Translations under genes and position numbers: made by a program
Part shown: positions 20,543-34,119 of the stretch, piece by piece
How positions within the stretch are numbered: the stretch's first letter is position 1
Layout of the letters: each line of letters starts with the position of its first letter
Notes under the pieces: generated by a model
Told to the model about the DNA's origin: nothing
Databases searched by the model: none
The model's input: only the letters and a program-made list of their open reading frames with translations
Source: Bradysia coprophila
Lineage: Eukaryota > Arthropoda > Insecta > Diptera > Sciaridae
Assembly: GCF_014529535.1 (NCBI RefSeq)
Contig: NW_023503608.1
Coordinates: 10,962,501-11,026,500 of the forward strand
Reading direction: 5' to 3'
Length of the DNA: 64,000 nucleotides

Positions 20543-23410
20543 CCATTAAAAACAAAAAACTGTCTCTCCTTCTCTGACTGAAAAATATTTTCGTATTGTC
20601 TGTTCAAACGAACGTTTGGTTGGGCGGTGGTAACTTTTCATTTAGTTGTTTAAGGACGAGTTGAAGGAATAACGAAGTATTTCCTAAAAAAATCCTGTTA
20701 CAACTCGTTCGAAAAGAGTTTAAATGCTAAGAAGACAATCATGTAATTCTAGTTTTTACTTGAAAAATTCTGCCGAATCCATTTATTTTCGGTTGGATAT
20801 AACCGTTGAAGAAAATGACTTTTTCAGCATACCTGTCATACCTGTAATTTAACCTTGAACGCCATGTGTATTAATTTGTTTGTTATCAGTATACATACAT
20901 CTTAATCACACTCTTTTCGTACCAACTTCATAATGAGATTGGTTTTATTACCGGTAAACACACCATTACCAACAGCATGAAGAACATATAGGAATATTGA
21001 AAAATAAATAAATTCGGTAAAATAAATGAAAGTGTCGCAGATACACGCGCAGGCATTAGACATTTTGTTGACACTTTTTTTGCAATTGCTGAAGGCTTTA
21101 TGGTTTATTTGATGGTACAACAGTTTAGGCAATCGTGGTTTTATTCTACTTAAAAAAAAATTGAGTTTTGTTGCAAACAATACAAGATAGTTCAAACAGC
21201 AGAAGTAGTAGATTTTGTGAGAGCATAGTGGGATTTGTTCCATTTTAACAGTTTTTGGCTTTCTTGATTTTGTTTAATTTAAAAATTGAAAACTTTAAGA
21301 AAGCTGAAAGAATTTTAGAACATAATTAACGGAATAACTGATCCGAACATTTGTTCTGTCTTTCAATCAAGTAAAGCTTCAAATGTCTAAAAGAAATTCA
21401 TTTTGACACTAGTGCTTAAACGAGAACCAAATAATTTTTTCATAAAGTTCTCTAATTGAAATGGGGTATTATTCGAAGGTATTCGAAAACTACCTCATTT
21501 CATTTAGTTTTCACATGAAGACTTCTTCCTAATTCGATTGTTTTAATGACACTCCTTCAACAGTTTTAAGTCTCATGAATAACAGATTTTTAAAAAAAGT
21601 CTTTGAATTGTTTGTTGTTAAATTTTTGAAAATCATTGTAACATTCCGACATAAACATATAAACATTAAACAATAATGTTGATATGTATTCGAACACGTA
21701 TTGAGTTTTTAATCTCCACTTGCTGTACTTCATCAATCAAATTAAGTTACCGAATGATTCGTGAACGTCTCATTAAAATTGAGTAATATCATTGTAATGC
21801 GGCATGTACTTTACCTTCTCAATTTTTATACAATTTTTTGATATCCTAAATTCAATTTTGATTTCGACAAAACTTCTCGTGCATTATACATACTCGGTAA
21901 CCATGGTCAGGAAGCATAAATATTCAATTTAATTCCAACAATAAAAATGAAAAAAAAAAGATTTTGTAAGCGACAAAACCTTGAAACATTCAAATAATAA
22001 AAAAAAACCATTACACACGGGTAACCTACACCTTTTTGAAATTATACATTTAATTCAATTCGCAGATCAAACCTAATAGAACGACGGGATTATCTTATCA
22101 CTTGAAGATCACATTTGATTTTTTCTCAATAAATTTGATGAGAACGAAATTGTAACACTTTGCTGTTTGTGGTTTCCAATTGAAATCATATTTATTACAT
22201 ATGACACGTCACGACATATGATACATAGAAACACATAAGGAGCGTAATTTTATATTCATAAATGACCTTTGAACAAAAATTCAGTGGAAACCGTTAAGGT
22301 AAACAAAAAGATCATTGACCCGAAATTCTAACCAATTGCTAAAGCTTTGCTTCATTGAGGTAAATTCCTTCAAAGATTATATTCAATTTGTGAAATATAA
22401 CTATCTTGTTGATCTTATCTTCAATTTCTTCTCTATTGTGTATCGATTGATATTATAATTGCGCCGTGTATTTCTTATGGCGCAATAATATTCGCACTCC
22501 AATTTTAGAGCGAATGTACTATACTCTTCAATGAGTATATAGAAGAGAAACGGGCAAGGTAGGTTTAGTTCCAAACACACCGACATACCATCTTATTTAA
22601 TAGTAGAATATATAGTTGGTTTCAATGATAAATCTTTTACTTCATTAGTTTTCACATTACATCTACTATACGTATAAGATCGTATCAGCAAGAGCATTGC
22701 TCATAGGTATTTGTCAACGATATGATACACGTTTCGAAATCCAGAATCATTTAAGATGTAACAGATCTCTGCTAGACTGTGCCCAGTGTGCCCTACACTA
22801 TTTCACTATTTACATAGTATAAAAATCATTTGTTTTGGCATCGCGTGCAAAATACACCTTAGAGGAGAAAATAGCACACCTCAGATTTTCATGCGAAAAC
22901 GAGGCTTTTCATTTTTATCCCGAGTAACGGATTTTTCATCGTGTGAGCGCCTAAACCAATTCTCTTGATTATGCTAGTTATATACCACTTTTGACCGTAG
23001 GGAATTCAGAAGCATAAAATAGTATTTTAGACTCGCCTCACCATGAAAACACTGAATATCACGCGCCAAAAGTTATCGGAAACCACACTTTTTTAATTCT
23101 CTCTCAGCAGACCTTGTAAACAGGTCTGGGGATGTGAGCAATGTTTTACTTAATAGTGGCATTTCCTGTGGTTATTTACGTGATTCGTCAAAGAGAGAAA
23201 TTTGATTTTAAATGAAAACGAAGGCGGAGCTTACTCTCCGTATTATGATGAACATCGAACGATCGACTTGTTCGGCTTTGTATCGCGTAATTTCGGTTTC
23301 GTTACATTTAAGTTTAGCCTTGAACGATGTGTACAAGTGCGATAGAAATGCTTTGTTTTTTTTTAATTTGTGTATTTCATGGTGTGGCAAGTGTAAAATT
23401 TTGTGCATCA

Positions 23411-23577
23411 CAGGATTGAAACCACTCAATCACAGTATATGTGTGAATTCGTATACCGAGAGAATAATTTTTGCATACGTATGTATGATTCGTCTCGACG
23501 AAACATACATACTCATGTAAAAATTATTCTTTCGGTATACGAACTCACACGTATATTGTATTTCAATCCAAGTGATA
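23411..23577. repeat. Near-perfect long palindrome
   Basis: Arms of about 65 bp meet at an apex CGTCTCGACG with almost no loop. GTATACCGAGAGAATAATTT on the left mirrors the right arm. The short ORFs here are artefacts of the palindrome. Confidence 0.85.
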
Positions 23578-23641
23578 CAAATAACTACACAAACGTCTCT
23601 GTGTGATAAGACTAACATTATGCATCAGCTCGGAGAGGGAA

Positions 23642-23775
23642 AATGGGTTTATCTTTGCATCGACACATAAAAAATGATATGCACCAATGTCCAAATGTTT
23701 ATTTTGATGAGATGGATTATGAGGATCACAATCACCAACTAGTCAAAATAAACATTTGGACACAGGTGCATAATA
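23642..23775. repeat. Dispersed repeat with 28-bp inverted arms
   Basis: Arms 23690-23717 and 23743-23770 (TGCACCAATGTCCAAATGTT against its complement, with a small mismatch). The block is related to 31776-31885; both keep GAGGATCACAATCA or GGATCACAATCACC. Confidence 0.78.
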
Positions 23776-25431
23776 TTTATTAATTTACGAGGGTGGTAAA
23801 GACATATCCCTAGAGAGAGACATGCCTTATTACCCTAGTAAATTAAAAGACTATTATGGGTTACTCTTGACTTTTCAAATTTTTATGTTTTATCCTACGA
23901 ATTTATTTGGTTTCTCTTTTTCGTACGTTCAGATTAAGATATAAAAATCGGATAGTTTGTGACAAAAGAGTTGGAAATAAAAGCGCACACGCCTTATCCA
24001 AACAATATAATATCTTGGTGTTGACGTAGACATAATAAACCGAAATCATAAGATTGGCACCATTTTTTATCTTCTCAATATTGTACTCTAAGTTAATATG
24101 AATACTCTTCACACGAAAACATTAATCAAGATAATGCTTCGTACAAAATAAATTGTGCATAAAGTTAGCGATCTTACTGATCACTGATTTAGATCTGCAC
24201 AAGATCTAAGACATCTAATTAAAATTCTCAATAATTCTTATTGGTTTTTACACATGTCGCTAAGCAATGACAATGCGTACTTAAATGTAAATTTCAACTC
24301 TATGATTTTTATTTATGTTATTTCGTTTGTGGTCTCTCAAGGCTCTGGTATAATTGTAATATCCACCGATTTGTTTTTATATAAAAAATATCATGAATGA
24401 GAGTGTAATGATCATGGGTTGTATTATCGTATACGATGACGATGCAAAATTGATTTTTATTGCAACATTTGGTTGGTGCTTGTTCGGTTCAGAGTAACGT
24501 GATAAAGGGAACTTTATTTTATTGCCATAATGAGTACGCGTCAATAAATATCTAAATGAAAAACATGTAAAGTAGGTAGATAATTTTGCGTCTTTCGTAT
24601 TTAATGGTTTCAATCAGTAAATGTTGTTCATTTGATTGATTGAGTGATTGATTATGCGACTCATACCTTTTAAAAGGCATGTTTTCGTCTTAATTATTAA
24701 ATTAATAATAAAAAACATTTAATTGACCCACAATTCACAATAAACCTGTTGCTATCTTTAGCTACAAAGAAGGTTAATATCCAGTTTTGTGAACTTTAAC
24801 AATATTTTTATCAGTAAACCGCTTCAATACTTAAGTATTTTTAAACTTAAAAAATGATTAACTCATTTACAGTCGGCGACTTTCAAATGAGTGATTTGGT
24901 TTCAGCTGTTTTTCAAACAAATGTGGTAATGCTTGTTGTTACGGGTGAACAATTTACACACATGCGCGTGGGTGGTAATGGGAAAACCGTTTAAATACGC
25001 AAACCATTTTTTGATCAGCTGAAGAACATCTGGAACGAAATACGTCAGTTATTTCAACGTCGTCGACTGTACATATAATACATTATAATCAGGGACTAAA
25101 ATAAGGATTTCTGTGCAGGTGGGAAACTTTTCGAAGGGGCGCCTAAACACAAAATCTTGGGCGCCAAAGTAAAAATTTTTATCCAAAAATAATATCATGC
25201 GTCAGGACGTTGACGTAAATATATTTTTGATACCTAGGACCCGAAACGTGCGACTTCGTCTTCGCCTTCGGCTCTGTCTGGAAACTTCTCACACGCTAAA
25301 AAAGACCTAGGTCCTAGGTACGAAATGTACTATTTCGATTTAAAGGGAATTATTCCCCTGACCGTAAGTCTAGGGTCTTTCATCCAAAAAATCATTCAAA
25401 ATGTCAAAATGTAAAGTCTAGTCAAGTTGCC

Positions 25432-25565
25432 GATCATACCTGATAATAATCTGCAATTTTCTGGAATTTAATTTTTCGGTCATGTTGGGGGTGTATTTTT
25501 ACCTGTGGAAAATGCGTCCACAATATGACCTCAAACTCAAATTCCAGAAAATTGCAGATAATTAT
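25432..25565. repeat. Inverted repeat inside the 25090-26745 element
   Basis: AATCTGCAATTTTCTGGAAT on the left pairs with ATTCCAGAAAATTGCAGATA on the right, extended by GGTCATGTTG against CAATATGACC. Confidence 0.8.
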
Positions 25566-25948
25566 CGGTCTACTGGACTAAAAGGTGTTTTTGGTAGAAT
25601 ATCAGCCCTAAAAATCACAATAGTGGTGAGTTTTTGGGTATGAGGGTGAGTTTTGTCTATAATTTATATCTCTCGATGGATGTAACTGAAAATTCTGAAA
25701 AAATTCTCAGGTAACGTCTGTAACATCTGTGATTTTTGCAGAATTTTTGGACCCCTACTTATAGGTAAAAATATTTTTTCAAATATTCTTCTATAAATGA
25801 GGGTGTATTCCGCCATTTAAAAAAAAATCTGAGTAAATTACATAATGTAGGCACATTCCATGAAGACAAATCAAGTGGCCAAAAACGGTAGTAGCACTTT
25901 TGTCTAGCATATGGAAAAAAATCATTGAATTTTTTCATCGTTAAATAA

Positions 25949-26183
25949 CCAGCGTTACAATAGTACCACTCTTTTAGTTCCACTTTTTTCGTAAAAGGAA
26001 AAAGTGGAACTATCTTCACGCCGCCTATATGCAGCGTTACAATAGTTTCACTTTTTTAGTTCCACTTTCCTTATACAAGTGGAACTATTATAACGTTGCA
26101 TATATGCAGCGTTACAATAGTTCCACTTTTTCCCTTTTACGGAAAAAAGTGGAACTAAAAGAGTGGTACTATTGTAACGCTTG
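25949..26183. mobile_element. Foldback MITE with 11-bp flanking duplication
   Basis: Arms of about 62 bp begin AGCGTTACAATAGTACCACT and mirror each other around a centre holding a partial third copy. The element is flanked on both sides by TCGTTAAATAA (25938-25948 and 26184-26194). Long inverted ends and a 9-11 bp duplication are typical of Mutator-like MITEs; that assignment is inference. It sits inside the 25090-26745 element, so it arrived later. Confidence 0.8.
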
Positions 26184-26759
26184 TCGTTAAATAAGGGTCC
26201 AAAAAATCTGAAAAAATCTCGGATGTTTACAGACATTTTTTGAGAATTTCTACCGATTTTTACGTTAACACACCAGAGAGAAATAAATGAGAAACAAAAT
26301 TCACATTTTTGTTAATACCTCCATTTTGGAGTTTCATACGCCACTCCACTGAAAGTAATTCGAGGCCAAGACCTTTCGAATGATTTAGTTCCTTTAGTTC
26401 CTTTAGTGTCACTTTTTACATGCCAACCCTATTTTCTTTCCATTTTTTTTTTAGTTTTTAGGAAAGTGAAAGCTACAAATGTGAAATACTTTGATTCTGT
26501 ATCTGTATCTCCATCTAAATGATGATAAAAGATTAAAAAAAAACTGATATCGGCAATGCCATTGTCATTTTCCAACTAGGTTCAATGCGCCGCAGGCAAA
26601 ATTTGTATTAAAATTACGTTTATTTGACTATTTCAAGTTAGATAATTGTAATTTTTCTTGTGGGCAGATCTGGATTCGCAGGTGGGAATTAGAGAGGCGC
26701 AGGTGGGAAAATTCCCACCTGCGATGTTCCTTAGTTTAGTCCCTGTTATAATGATGAAA

Positions 26760-29700
26760 TTTATGCGCTGTTCTTGTTAAACTTCGACATATTTTTGTTT
26801 CAAGTTGTTGTGGTTAGTAATTGATTCCACATGATGTTCGTTTAACAATGAAAATCTGGATTATTGTTTTCCAAATTTTTGTAAGGCACGCCGCAACAAG
26901 AATAATATAACCACAGCCACTTCCTCATCAAAAAACATGTCGAATTTTACGTTTCTCTACGTGTATTCTGGAACTCATAAAATTTAAGCAAAACGTTCAC
27001 TAAACGTTCATATGTAACTACATCAAAAGAAAAGGGAGCTAGCTAAAAGTGGACATTTTGTTGAAAGTACCTCAAAAAGACATGATTGTGAGATCTCATT
27101 TTTAGTCTCAGTAACATAGCTCGTTCCTGTTGTTGAGAATTTATTGCACCTTTTATAGCATATTACAAACGCAATTATGATATCTGTTACTTCTCCTGAT
27201 CGAGACATTTGAAACAGATTAGCTTGAAATCTCTTACTTCAGCAGTGGCGTTATATAACTTTAAAAAAAACAGCCAGAGTATATTTTAGTCGTCTCTTTC
27301 GGTAACAGATAAACGTCTGCAAAATATGAAATTATTAGTAGCGTTTCATACATGGGCAATTGACCGTTATCAAACTTAAGAAACATGTTAAAAAAGACAT
27401 AGAATATTAAATCGCCTTGCGGTATACTCAAAGCAATATTTTATTATTCGAGATCTTTTGAAATTAAATGCGGTATGAATTGTATGTACCTGTATATGTT
27501 TACGGTATTCGACGCTTGAATTGCTGATTTCAAACGTGTAAATATACTAGGTATATTGGGAGGTATATTGATCTTCTTAAAGAATTGAAGGTATATTGAA
27601 GGTATACCTAAAATAAATTGACCTAATCTAAGTTCCCTTGGTTACAGACAATGATGCCCGTTTTTATTATATCCATTCTCATGTTTTAAAAAAAAAACTA
27701 ATTAATTATGGACCATCAAAAATCTGATATGTACAATTGTCCGAATGGATGGCACAAAAAATGATGCTAAAAATAAAAATAATGTTCGCCCAAACCAGCA
27801 AGTGTTCAGTTCATGTTAAATTGCCACAAAAAAATCAATGGTATGCGTTTAAATATAAACAAATTAAAATAAGCGACAGGTAGACACATAAGACAGGTAA
27901 TTTCGAATGACCTTGATATTGTTGCGCTTTTTACATCATTTTTTATGAGACCGAGTTTTTTTTCTTCGGTATATAATGAAACATAATCTGAAACGTTAAT
28001 CACGTTTCCTCATACCGAAATCGAAAGTGATGATGATGATGATAATAATAAGATGCTTTGAGTTTATGGCCATATTTCTCTTTGGTTATTTAAATTCGCT
28101 TCGGCATTATAATGGAATTCGCAATTGTTTTCGACTTTTGAGCAAAAAAAAAACGTTTTTGTACGCTAGGTACCTGTAACATCTGTTGCATTTGTAACAG
28201 TTTCGTTATCGACACGTTTTACGTCTTTCATTCATTTTTTGTGACATTAAATTGGGTTGGGTCGATATCATTTCTAGCAAAATTATTTAAAAGGCAATGA
28301 ATGTTAAAGAACAGTTTTTTACTTAAAGTCGTTTTGCTTTAATTTTCTGCATTTACATCTGATAAAGGTGTGCATAAAATCGATACACATGTCGAATGTT
28401 TAGTTATAAAAAATGAATCTTTCCAAATAATTGAACGATTCACAATAATAAACAAGCTGTTATGTGCATATTCCACTGTCATTGATCATATATTTGTTCG
28501 AAACGGAACATGTATGTAAATACTAATTCATTTCGTTCCACCCTGGAAACAATCAATTATTGGAACGGATTTCAGTTTTTCCACACATAGTTGAAATAAG
28601 CATTTTTGTGTCCATTCAATTGCAAGAATTTGCCTTTTTGTCCGTTAAAACAATTGATTCTACCAAATACATGACAAGCAAAATATTTATATGAAACGTG
28701 TGACCAATGAAGCAGATCCGGGTGTTGGTATAATTGTTTTTTTTTTTACTATAGAACGCCTACCCACCACTGAATTATATTCTGTTCCACACGCACCTGA
28801 GATGAAGTCTTTTTGGTGTGGTAACGTTCATCAACATTATTTGTAAAAAAAAAGATCGTTCTGAACGGATATTAAACAACTCAAAATATATTCTCGAGAA
28901 TATTCTGCTGAGCTTGAAATAACATTTGAAATTTTTTTGTACCATTTGATCTGGTCGATCCTTTGGCTCCATGATATTACTGAATCTGATAAAAGTTTCA
29001 AGAAACTAATACGAAATCTTGTAAGATGCTACATTAAGAACATGTTAGTCGCTGACGTTTATTTTTATTGTCATTATCGACATCATATGAAGCGTAAAAT
29101 ACAATAAAGATCTGCGGGCAACGATCGATGCGCTACATATAATTTCTATTGAATTTAATTCAACAAATAGGTTTGAAAATGGTTGTTTACGGTTTTTCTT
29201 TTTGGAATGTCTCTCTCAAAGTATGTCACAACAACGACCAAAAAAGACGATGAGTTCTGGCTAAAAAATGATCTCAATACCTTGATCAGAAATGTGATAA
29301 CCTCAATATTTTCGCGCTGGCAATTTACCGTCTGTGATCAGAAATCTACAAAAAATGTAATTGCAACCAACGAGCAACCATGACGTATTAGTCACATTAT
29401 TTTGTTGTTTATCGGTAAATCTTTGAATATATTTTTAAAAAATGCGAGAGGCTTACTTACATGGACCTCGCCAAAGAATGTACCATTATATCATCATCTA
29501 CGGTTTTCAATGAAAATACATTTTTGAAATAACAAATAGTGCCGTAGTGTTTTTCTCAGTAAAATAACAACACACTAGAGAGATACGTACAACAATCCTA
29601 ATCCAGTTCTTAAAAACATTAATTAATACACATGATGCCGTAATGACCATGTTCAGTTTAACCATTTTCATTTCTCATAATCAACTCGATCATTATCAAC

Positions 29701-30300
29701 AACGACCAGTCGTTCGTGTGCTCTATCTGAAATCAATGACAATCTTGAGAGGCAACATTATTATGGGCTTTGGCTGCACATATGTATGGAAGTATATATG
29801 AATATGCAATGCAAGCCGAGTAACATAACAACTTTTTCGCTTGAAATGTGGCCTAAGCTAAGAGGTCTGTTTATAATCTATAATTCACATAATATGGGAA
29901 AAGGTGATATAAAACATATTACAGTGCCATGCGACACAGCGATGTACATAATATGGAACACTAATGATTTTTTACAGACAAGAATTTTATTTACTTTTTT
30001 GTTTTGTTCATAATTAAAAGTAAAAATCTATTTCCATTTTTAAATATATACTTACATGCTATGTTACGTCGTCGGTCGATCGATTTATAAATAATTATCA
30101 GAATGTAATGTGAAAATATAAACTCGCCTTTATAAAATTGTTAATCGAGAAATGCGAGGAATGTGTGTCGGGAAAGCTTTGAATACAACCTTACGCTTAC
30201 AGAGTTTTTTGAGAACTCATATATGAATGAAATACAATAAAAGTGTACCCTGCGACACAGATGACAATCTGTTTCAAATAAGCGTGTAATTACAGTTCTA
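26760..30300. other. Intergenic, no gene recognised
   Basis: AT-rich sequence with a short GAT/AAT microsatellite near 28030 and small GGTATATTG repeats near 27545-27600. Nothing else supported. Confidence 0.5.
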
Positions 30301-30305
30301 GGATT

Positions 30306-30323
30306 TTTATTTTCATTTTTATT
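30306..30323 (-). terminator. Polyadenylation signals of Amt
   Basis: Two AATAAA hexamers on the minus strand (30323-30318 and 30311-30306) lie just past the TGA stop. Confidence 0.6.
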
Positions 30324-30348
30324 TAAATACAGTTGCTTATCTACATAT

Positions 30349-33300
30349 TCAATCTACCCACGCAAACGCCGGACCTTCAGTCTCGGAATCCATATTGGCC
30401 GACACTGATGGAAGGTCACCCTTTTTCGTGTACGTGCCGTTAAAATTTCCAATTTTCATATTATTGACCAGTTTATTCTTCGCTTTAACCGCCACACTAA
30501 CCTTCTCATTCTTACCATCGTCCGAGATATTACCAGTAACTTTATTCGCAGCTCTATCATAAATCGAATGCCAATAACTTATCTTATCGTCAGCGTCACG
30601 CATCTCGTCCACTATCTTGTCGTGGCCCGGATTCACTCCAATATGATTGATACCAGTCACTTCTTTCAAGTCCACCGAAACCGGTGCTAGAGCAGAAATG
30701 GCTCTTGATAGTCCGATTTGAGTATGTCGTATGCGATGTTCCATCAAATCGGCACCCAAGATTTCTTCGTTCGGATCCATGCGTACAGGTATCACTTTGT
30801 CGATCATCCACAATAGTAAAAACGTTGAACAGATGCCCCAGCATGTTAAACAGAGCGCTGAAAGCGACTGAATTCCCAGTAAATACCAACCACCACCCTT
30901 AAATAGGCCCGCACGTCCACTCGTCGTTTCCATAGGAATTGGATTATCAGCAAAAAAGCCAACAGCTATCACTCCTGTAAAACCAATTTTTTTTGTATTC
31001 TGTAAAATATGACCGTCTTCATATATTGTACCCCATATGCCACACACGCCATGAACACTACTGGCTCCAACTGGATCATCAACACCGAGTCGATCGAACA
31101 GCGGCATAGTCACACACGCCAATAACGCACCAATCGCTCCAATTAGAAGAGCTTCCCATGCGTGATACAGAAAACATCCAGCAGTAATCGATACGAGGGA
31201 ACCAAGAACACCATTTATCAAATCCATAATGTCAGCCCGCCCATCATTCTTAGTTAATGTAAATCTGGGTTAAAAATTACATTTTAAGTTGCGGTAAATG
31301 TAGGTGTTTCGCCGTGTCATACAATACACTAAAACATCCTCCACCAAAGGATCCCATCATTGTCATGACGGCTGCCCTAGCGGCGTATTGCCATTTGGCG
31401 CCACTAACACCATACGTTGATCCAGAATTAAATGCCAACCATCCCCACCATAACACAAATAATCCCATGCAAGCGTTAACAGGATTACCCAGTGGCAGGG
31501 GATCTGTTCCATCTGAATAACGACCTAATCGTGGACCCAACATTGCAGCACTGGCAAATGCTGCTGTTCCCCCTGAATGGAATTAAAGAGAAATGGGAAC
31601 TTTGAATTAATTGAATACTGAGTTCCAGGAAATACATCGACAATGCGTAGAAATACAAAAAATGAAATTCAGGTAACATAATGCCAAATTTTAGATATAT
31701 ATATAATTTTCACCTTGCAAAATGGTTTTCGTTGATAGTAATATTTTTTTATATGTGGTAAAACGTAAATGCATGTTCGGGTTTACCCTTGCATCAACAC
31801 ACAAAATATAATATGTACCTCTGTCTCGCCTTCGACTTAGGATCACAATCACCCACTCGCCAAAATGAACATATTTTCATTTGTAAAAAAAACAACCAGA
31901 TTGAAATAAGGTTTGGGGAATTTGATATAAAAGCTTGTTTACTTTTGGGATTCTAATTTTAGGTCTAGAACATCGCATATTAATGAAGCTTAGAAGTTAT
32001 GCAACCTAATATTTTCGAATCCGAATAGAAAACCAAACAGCGCAAGATGTTCTAATAATTTTTTGGTTTAACAGTCCTTGCACAGACTGTTATCGAATCT
32101 GTTACCCGAATTGATCCAAGTATTTTCGACAGACTGAAATAATAGTAAATTATGCACCTCTGTCCACAAAGCCACGAAGAAGGTGTTTAATCTACAGAGA
32201 CCAGTATATCGAGATAAACGTGTTTTGATGGATAAATGCGAGATTGTCGTTCTACACAAATAAAATCTTTTACGTGTTACGGCATGTTTCATTTTCATTT
32301 ACATTGCCTAATCACGTAAAGCATTGTACTTACGAGGTTCCAAGTTGTTATTTGACAAGTGGAGAATACAGCCCTTCTGGTCGGGCTGTAACACCCCACT
32401 TATCAAATACACAACTTGGAACCTCGGAAGTAATACTTCACTGATTTTAACATGCGTTTCTATAAGTCGATGTTAGTTAGATCCAATTGTTTATTTTCGT
32501 CGATATCAGATCTCAAAGAAAATTTTCTTGATTTTTTCGAATTTTCCCTAGTTTGAACTTTCAAGAATTTTCTAAAAATAGGGAAAATCGATGAAATAAT
32601 TTTTTAGTTATTCTCTTTTTTTCTAAATTTTATAGATTTTCTTAAATTTTCACAAATTTAAAAAATTGAGAACATTTTTCCGATTCGCTAAAATTTTCCC
32701 GATTTTCTTAAAATTTGATGATAACGCCGGATAACACAGTACGTAGAAGGTTTCACTAATCTTTGTAATTCTCTTTGTAATGAGCTATGCGCGAACATCA
32801 ACTTCATTCATATATTTTCTATTATACAGCACCTGAGAGCGAATAGTTTCTTCTACGTTATGTTCACCATTTGTGTCTTGTTCATATTGTTTTTATATTT
32901 ATGTTAACTGTATTCAGGGTCAAGGTATCAATCCATGTTAAGTATCATTATGTTTATCCAATTAATAATAATTTTATACGCAACATATCATTAAATTGTT
33001 ACACTTCAGTGATGTATTATGTGCACGGTAGGAAAAAGCATCCGATCCGATATCACAATTTATCAAGTGGTTTAAATGTTGCATGTAACCGATATTTTCA
33101 TTCAATAGATTACATTGCGAAATTGCAAATCTAAATGTATTTTAAAATTATCTTACCAATAAGATGCACAGGTCCGCTTCCAGCAATATCGACAACGCCT
33201 AATTTATGCAAAAAACCATGCTCTCCCCAAACCCAGCCTGCCGGCACACAATAAACAGCTGTGTTTAGAAACGAAAACAGACAGTAAGCCTTAAAATTGC

Positions 33301-34109
33301 ACCTGCAATTTTAAATAGATTCGTGCCGTGACTATTATTGTCGTTTTTGACTAAAAATAATTTATTTGCATCTAGTGTTTGAAGCTATCGATGATTTTAG
33401 CCTCGGTTGTAGCTATACACTCTTTGGTAATTTTATTTCTTCGAGTCACATCTAATGGGCGCGCTTCCAATGAATTCAGATGCAGACGGTCAAGTGTAGC
33501 AAATAAAAAATCGTTAGTTAGTGTATCAACTACTCACCGTTCAGCCATAGCTCCGCTGACGATAGTAGTCGCTGTCGTTGAAAATGACAACTGGAATAGG
33601 AATGCGGCAAAAATTGGACCCATCAACGGGTCTGTGATGTTAGGATCGATAAAAAAGTCACCCAGGGCAATGAAAGGATTAGAAAATTCGCCCCGACCGA
33701 AAGACATTGCATACCCGAATATCCAATAAGTCTGTGTTAAAGAATAATAGTTCAATACAGTCGGAGGTCTGTTTATTTTTTTTTTTTTTATTCTACCAAT
33801 CCACCAAGTACGATGTCGACGATGTTTTTCATCATTATGTTGACTTCATTTTTAATTGACACGCAACCAGATTCAAGCATTCCAAATCCTTGAGGTTTAA
33901 TTTTGAAATTTCAACAACATTTTTAAGATTAAGATTCTTGTACTTCTTTTACCTGTTTGCATGGTAAATATAATGAATGATGACGTTAAAACCCAGTTGG
34001 AATCTTCGACAGTTAAGTCATACATTCCCGGTATGACATAACTGCTGTTCCTCGATGTAGTACGAAATGCTGTGCTTGAATTCTCATTGCCGACACTACC
34101 TGAAACCAT
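30349..34109 (-). CDS. Amt: Ammonium transporter, Amt/Rh family, six exons
   Basis: Exons: 34109-33953, 33888-33797, 33731-33538, 33302-33157, 31572-31323 and 31264-30349. All junctions have GT-AG ends and consistent phases, giving 584 residues. The protein moves ammonium across the plasma membrane through an 11-helix channel-like fold. Visible family marks are MQTGFGMLESG, GYAMSFG, KAYCLFSFLNT, the Asp186 of VDIAGSGPVH, and the pore twin histidines His194 (GPVHLIGG) and His351 (SSVHGVCGIWG). DPNEEILGADLMEH in the cytosolic tail matches the conserved gating segment. N-glycosylation sequons at Asn10 and Asn21 fit an outward N-terminus. The tail of roughly 150 residues is long but usual for insect Amt. 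The fourth intron is 1584 bp and contains a foldback repeat. A non-coding first exon upstream cannot be excluded. Confidence 0.95.
31776..31885. repeat. Relative of the 23642-23775 repeat, in Amt intron 4
   Basis: It shares GGGTTTA..TTGCATC, GGATCACAATCACC and a reverse-paired CAAAATGAACAT. It also carries CTCGCCTTCGACTT, a CTTCG motif seen in other hairpins here. Confidence 0.65.
32264..32432 (+). repeat. Foldback repeat with full apex, in Amt intron 4
   Basis: Arms 32329-32362 and 32396-32430 (CGAGGTTCCAAGTTGTTATT and partner) enclose a second hairpin CAGCCC-loop-GGGCTG. Outside the left arm, about 65 bp match the copy at 16070-16196 in reverse orientation. Confidence 0.85.
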
Positions 34110-34119
34110 TTGTAAAATT

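Larger units (their letters stand above)
19725..20545 (-). repeat. Duplicated segment, copy B
   Basis: Direct copy of 16248-17110, about 3.45 kb away. Confidence 0.85.
20620..25080. other. Intergenic, no gene recognised
   Basis: AT-rich sequence with the palindromes at 23411 and 23690. A fragment near 22890-22960 shares CTTTTCATTTTTATCCCGAG with 13183. No splice-consistent coding signal was found. Confidence 0.5.
25090..26745. mobile_element. Non-autonomous DNA transposon, CAGGGACTAAA termini
   Basis: The left end CAGGGACTAAAATAAGGA and the reverse complement of the right end, CAGGGACTAAACTAAGGA, match over 18 bp with one difference. GCAGGTGGGAA is shared just inside. TTATAAT flanks both ends (25083-25089 and 26746-26752), a probable 7-bp target duplication. 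The 1656-bp interior has no transposase. It holds an inverted pair at 25432-25565, a perfect 24-bp palindrome at 26698-26721 and the inserted foldback element at 25949-26183. CAGGG ends suggest the hAT superfamily, but hAT normally duplicates 8 bp, so assignment is open. Confidence 0.78.

Noticed and set aside
23212..23618. Overlapping ORFs on both strands near 23.4 kb
   Set aside because: They arise from a long palindrome, so both strands read similar peptides.
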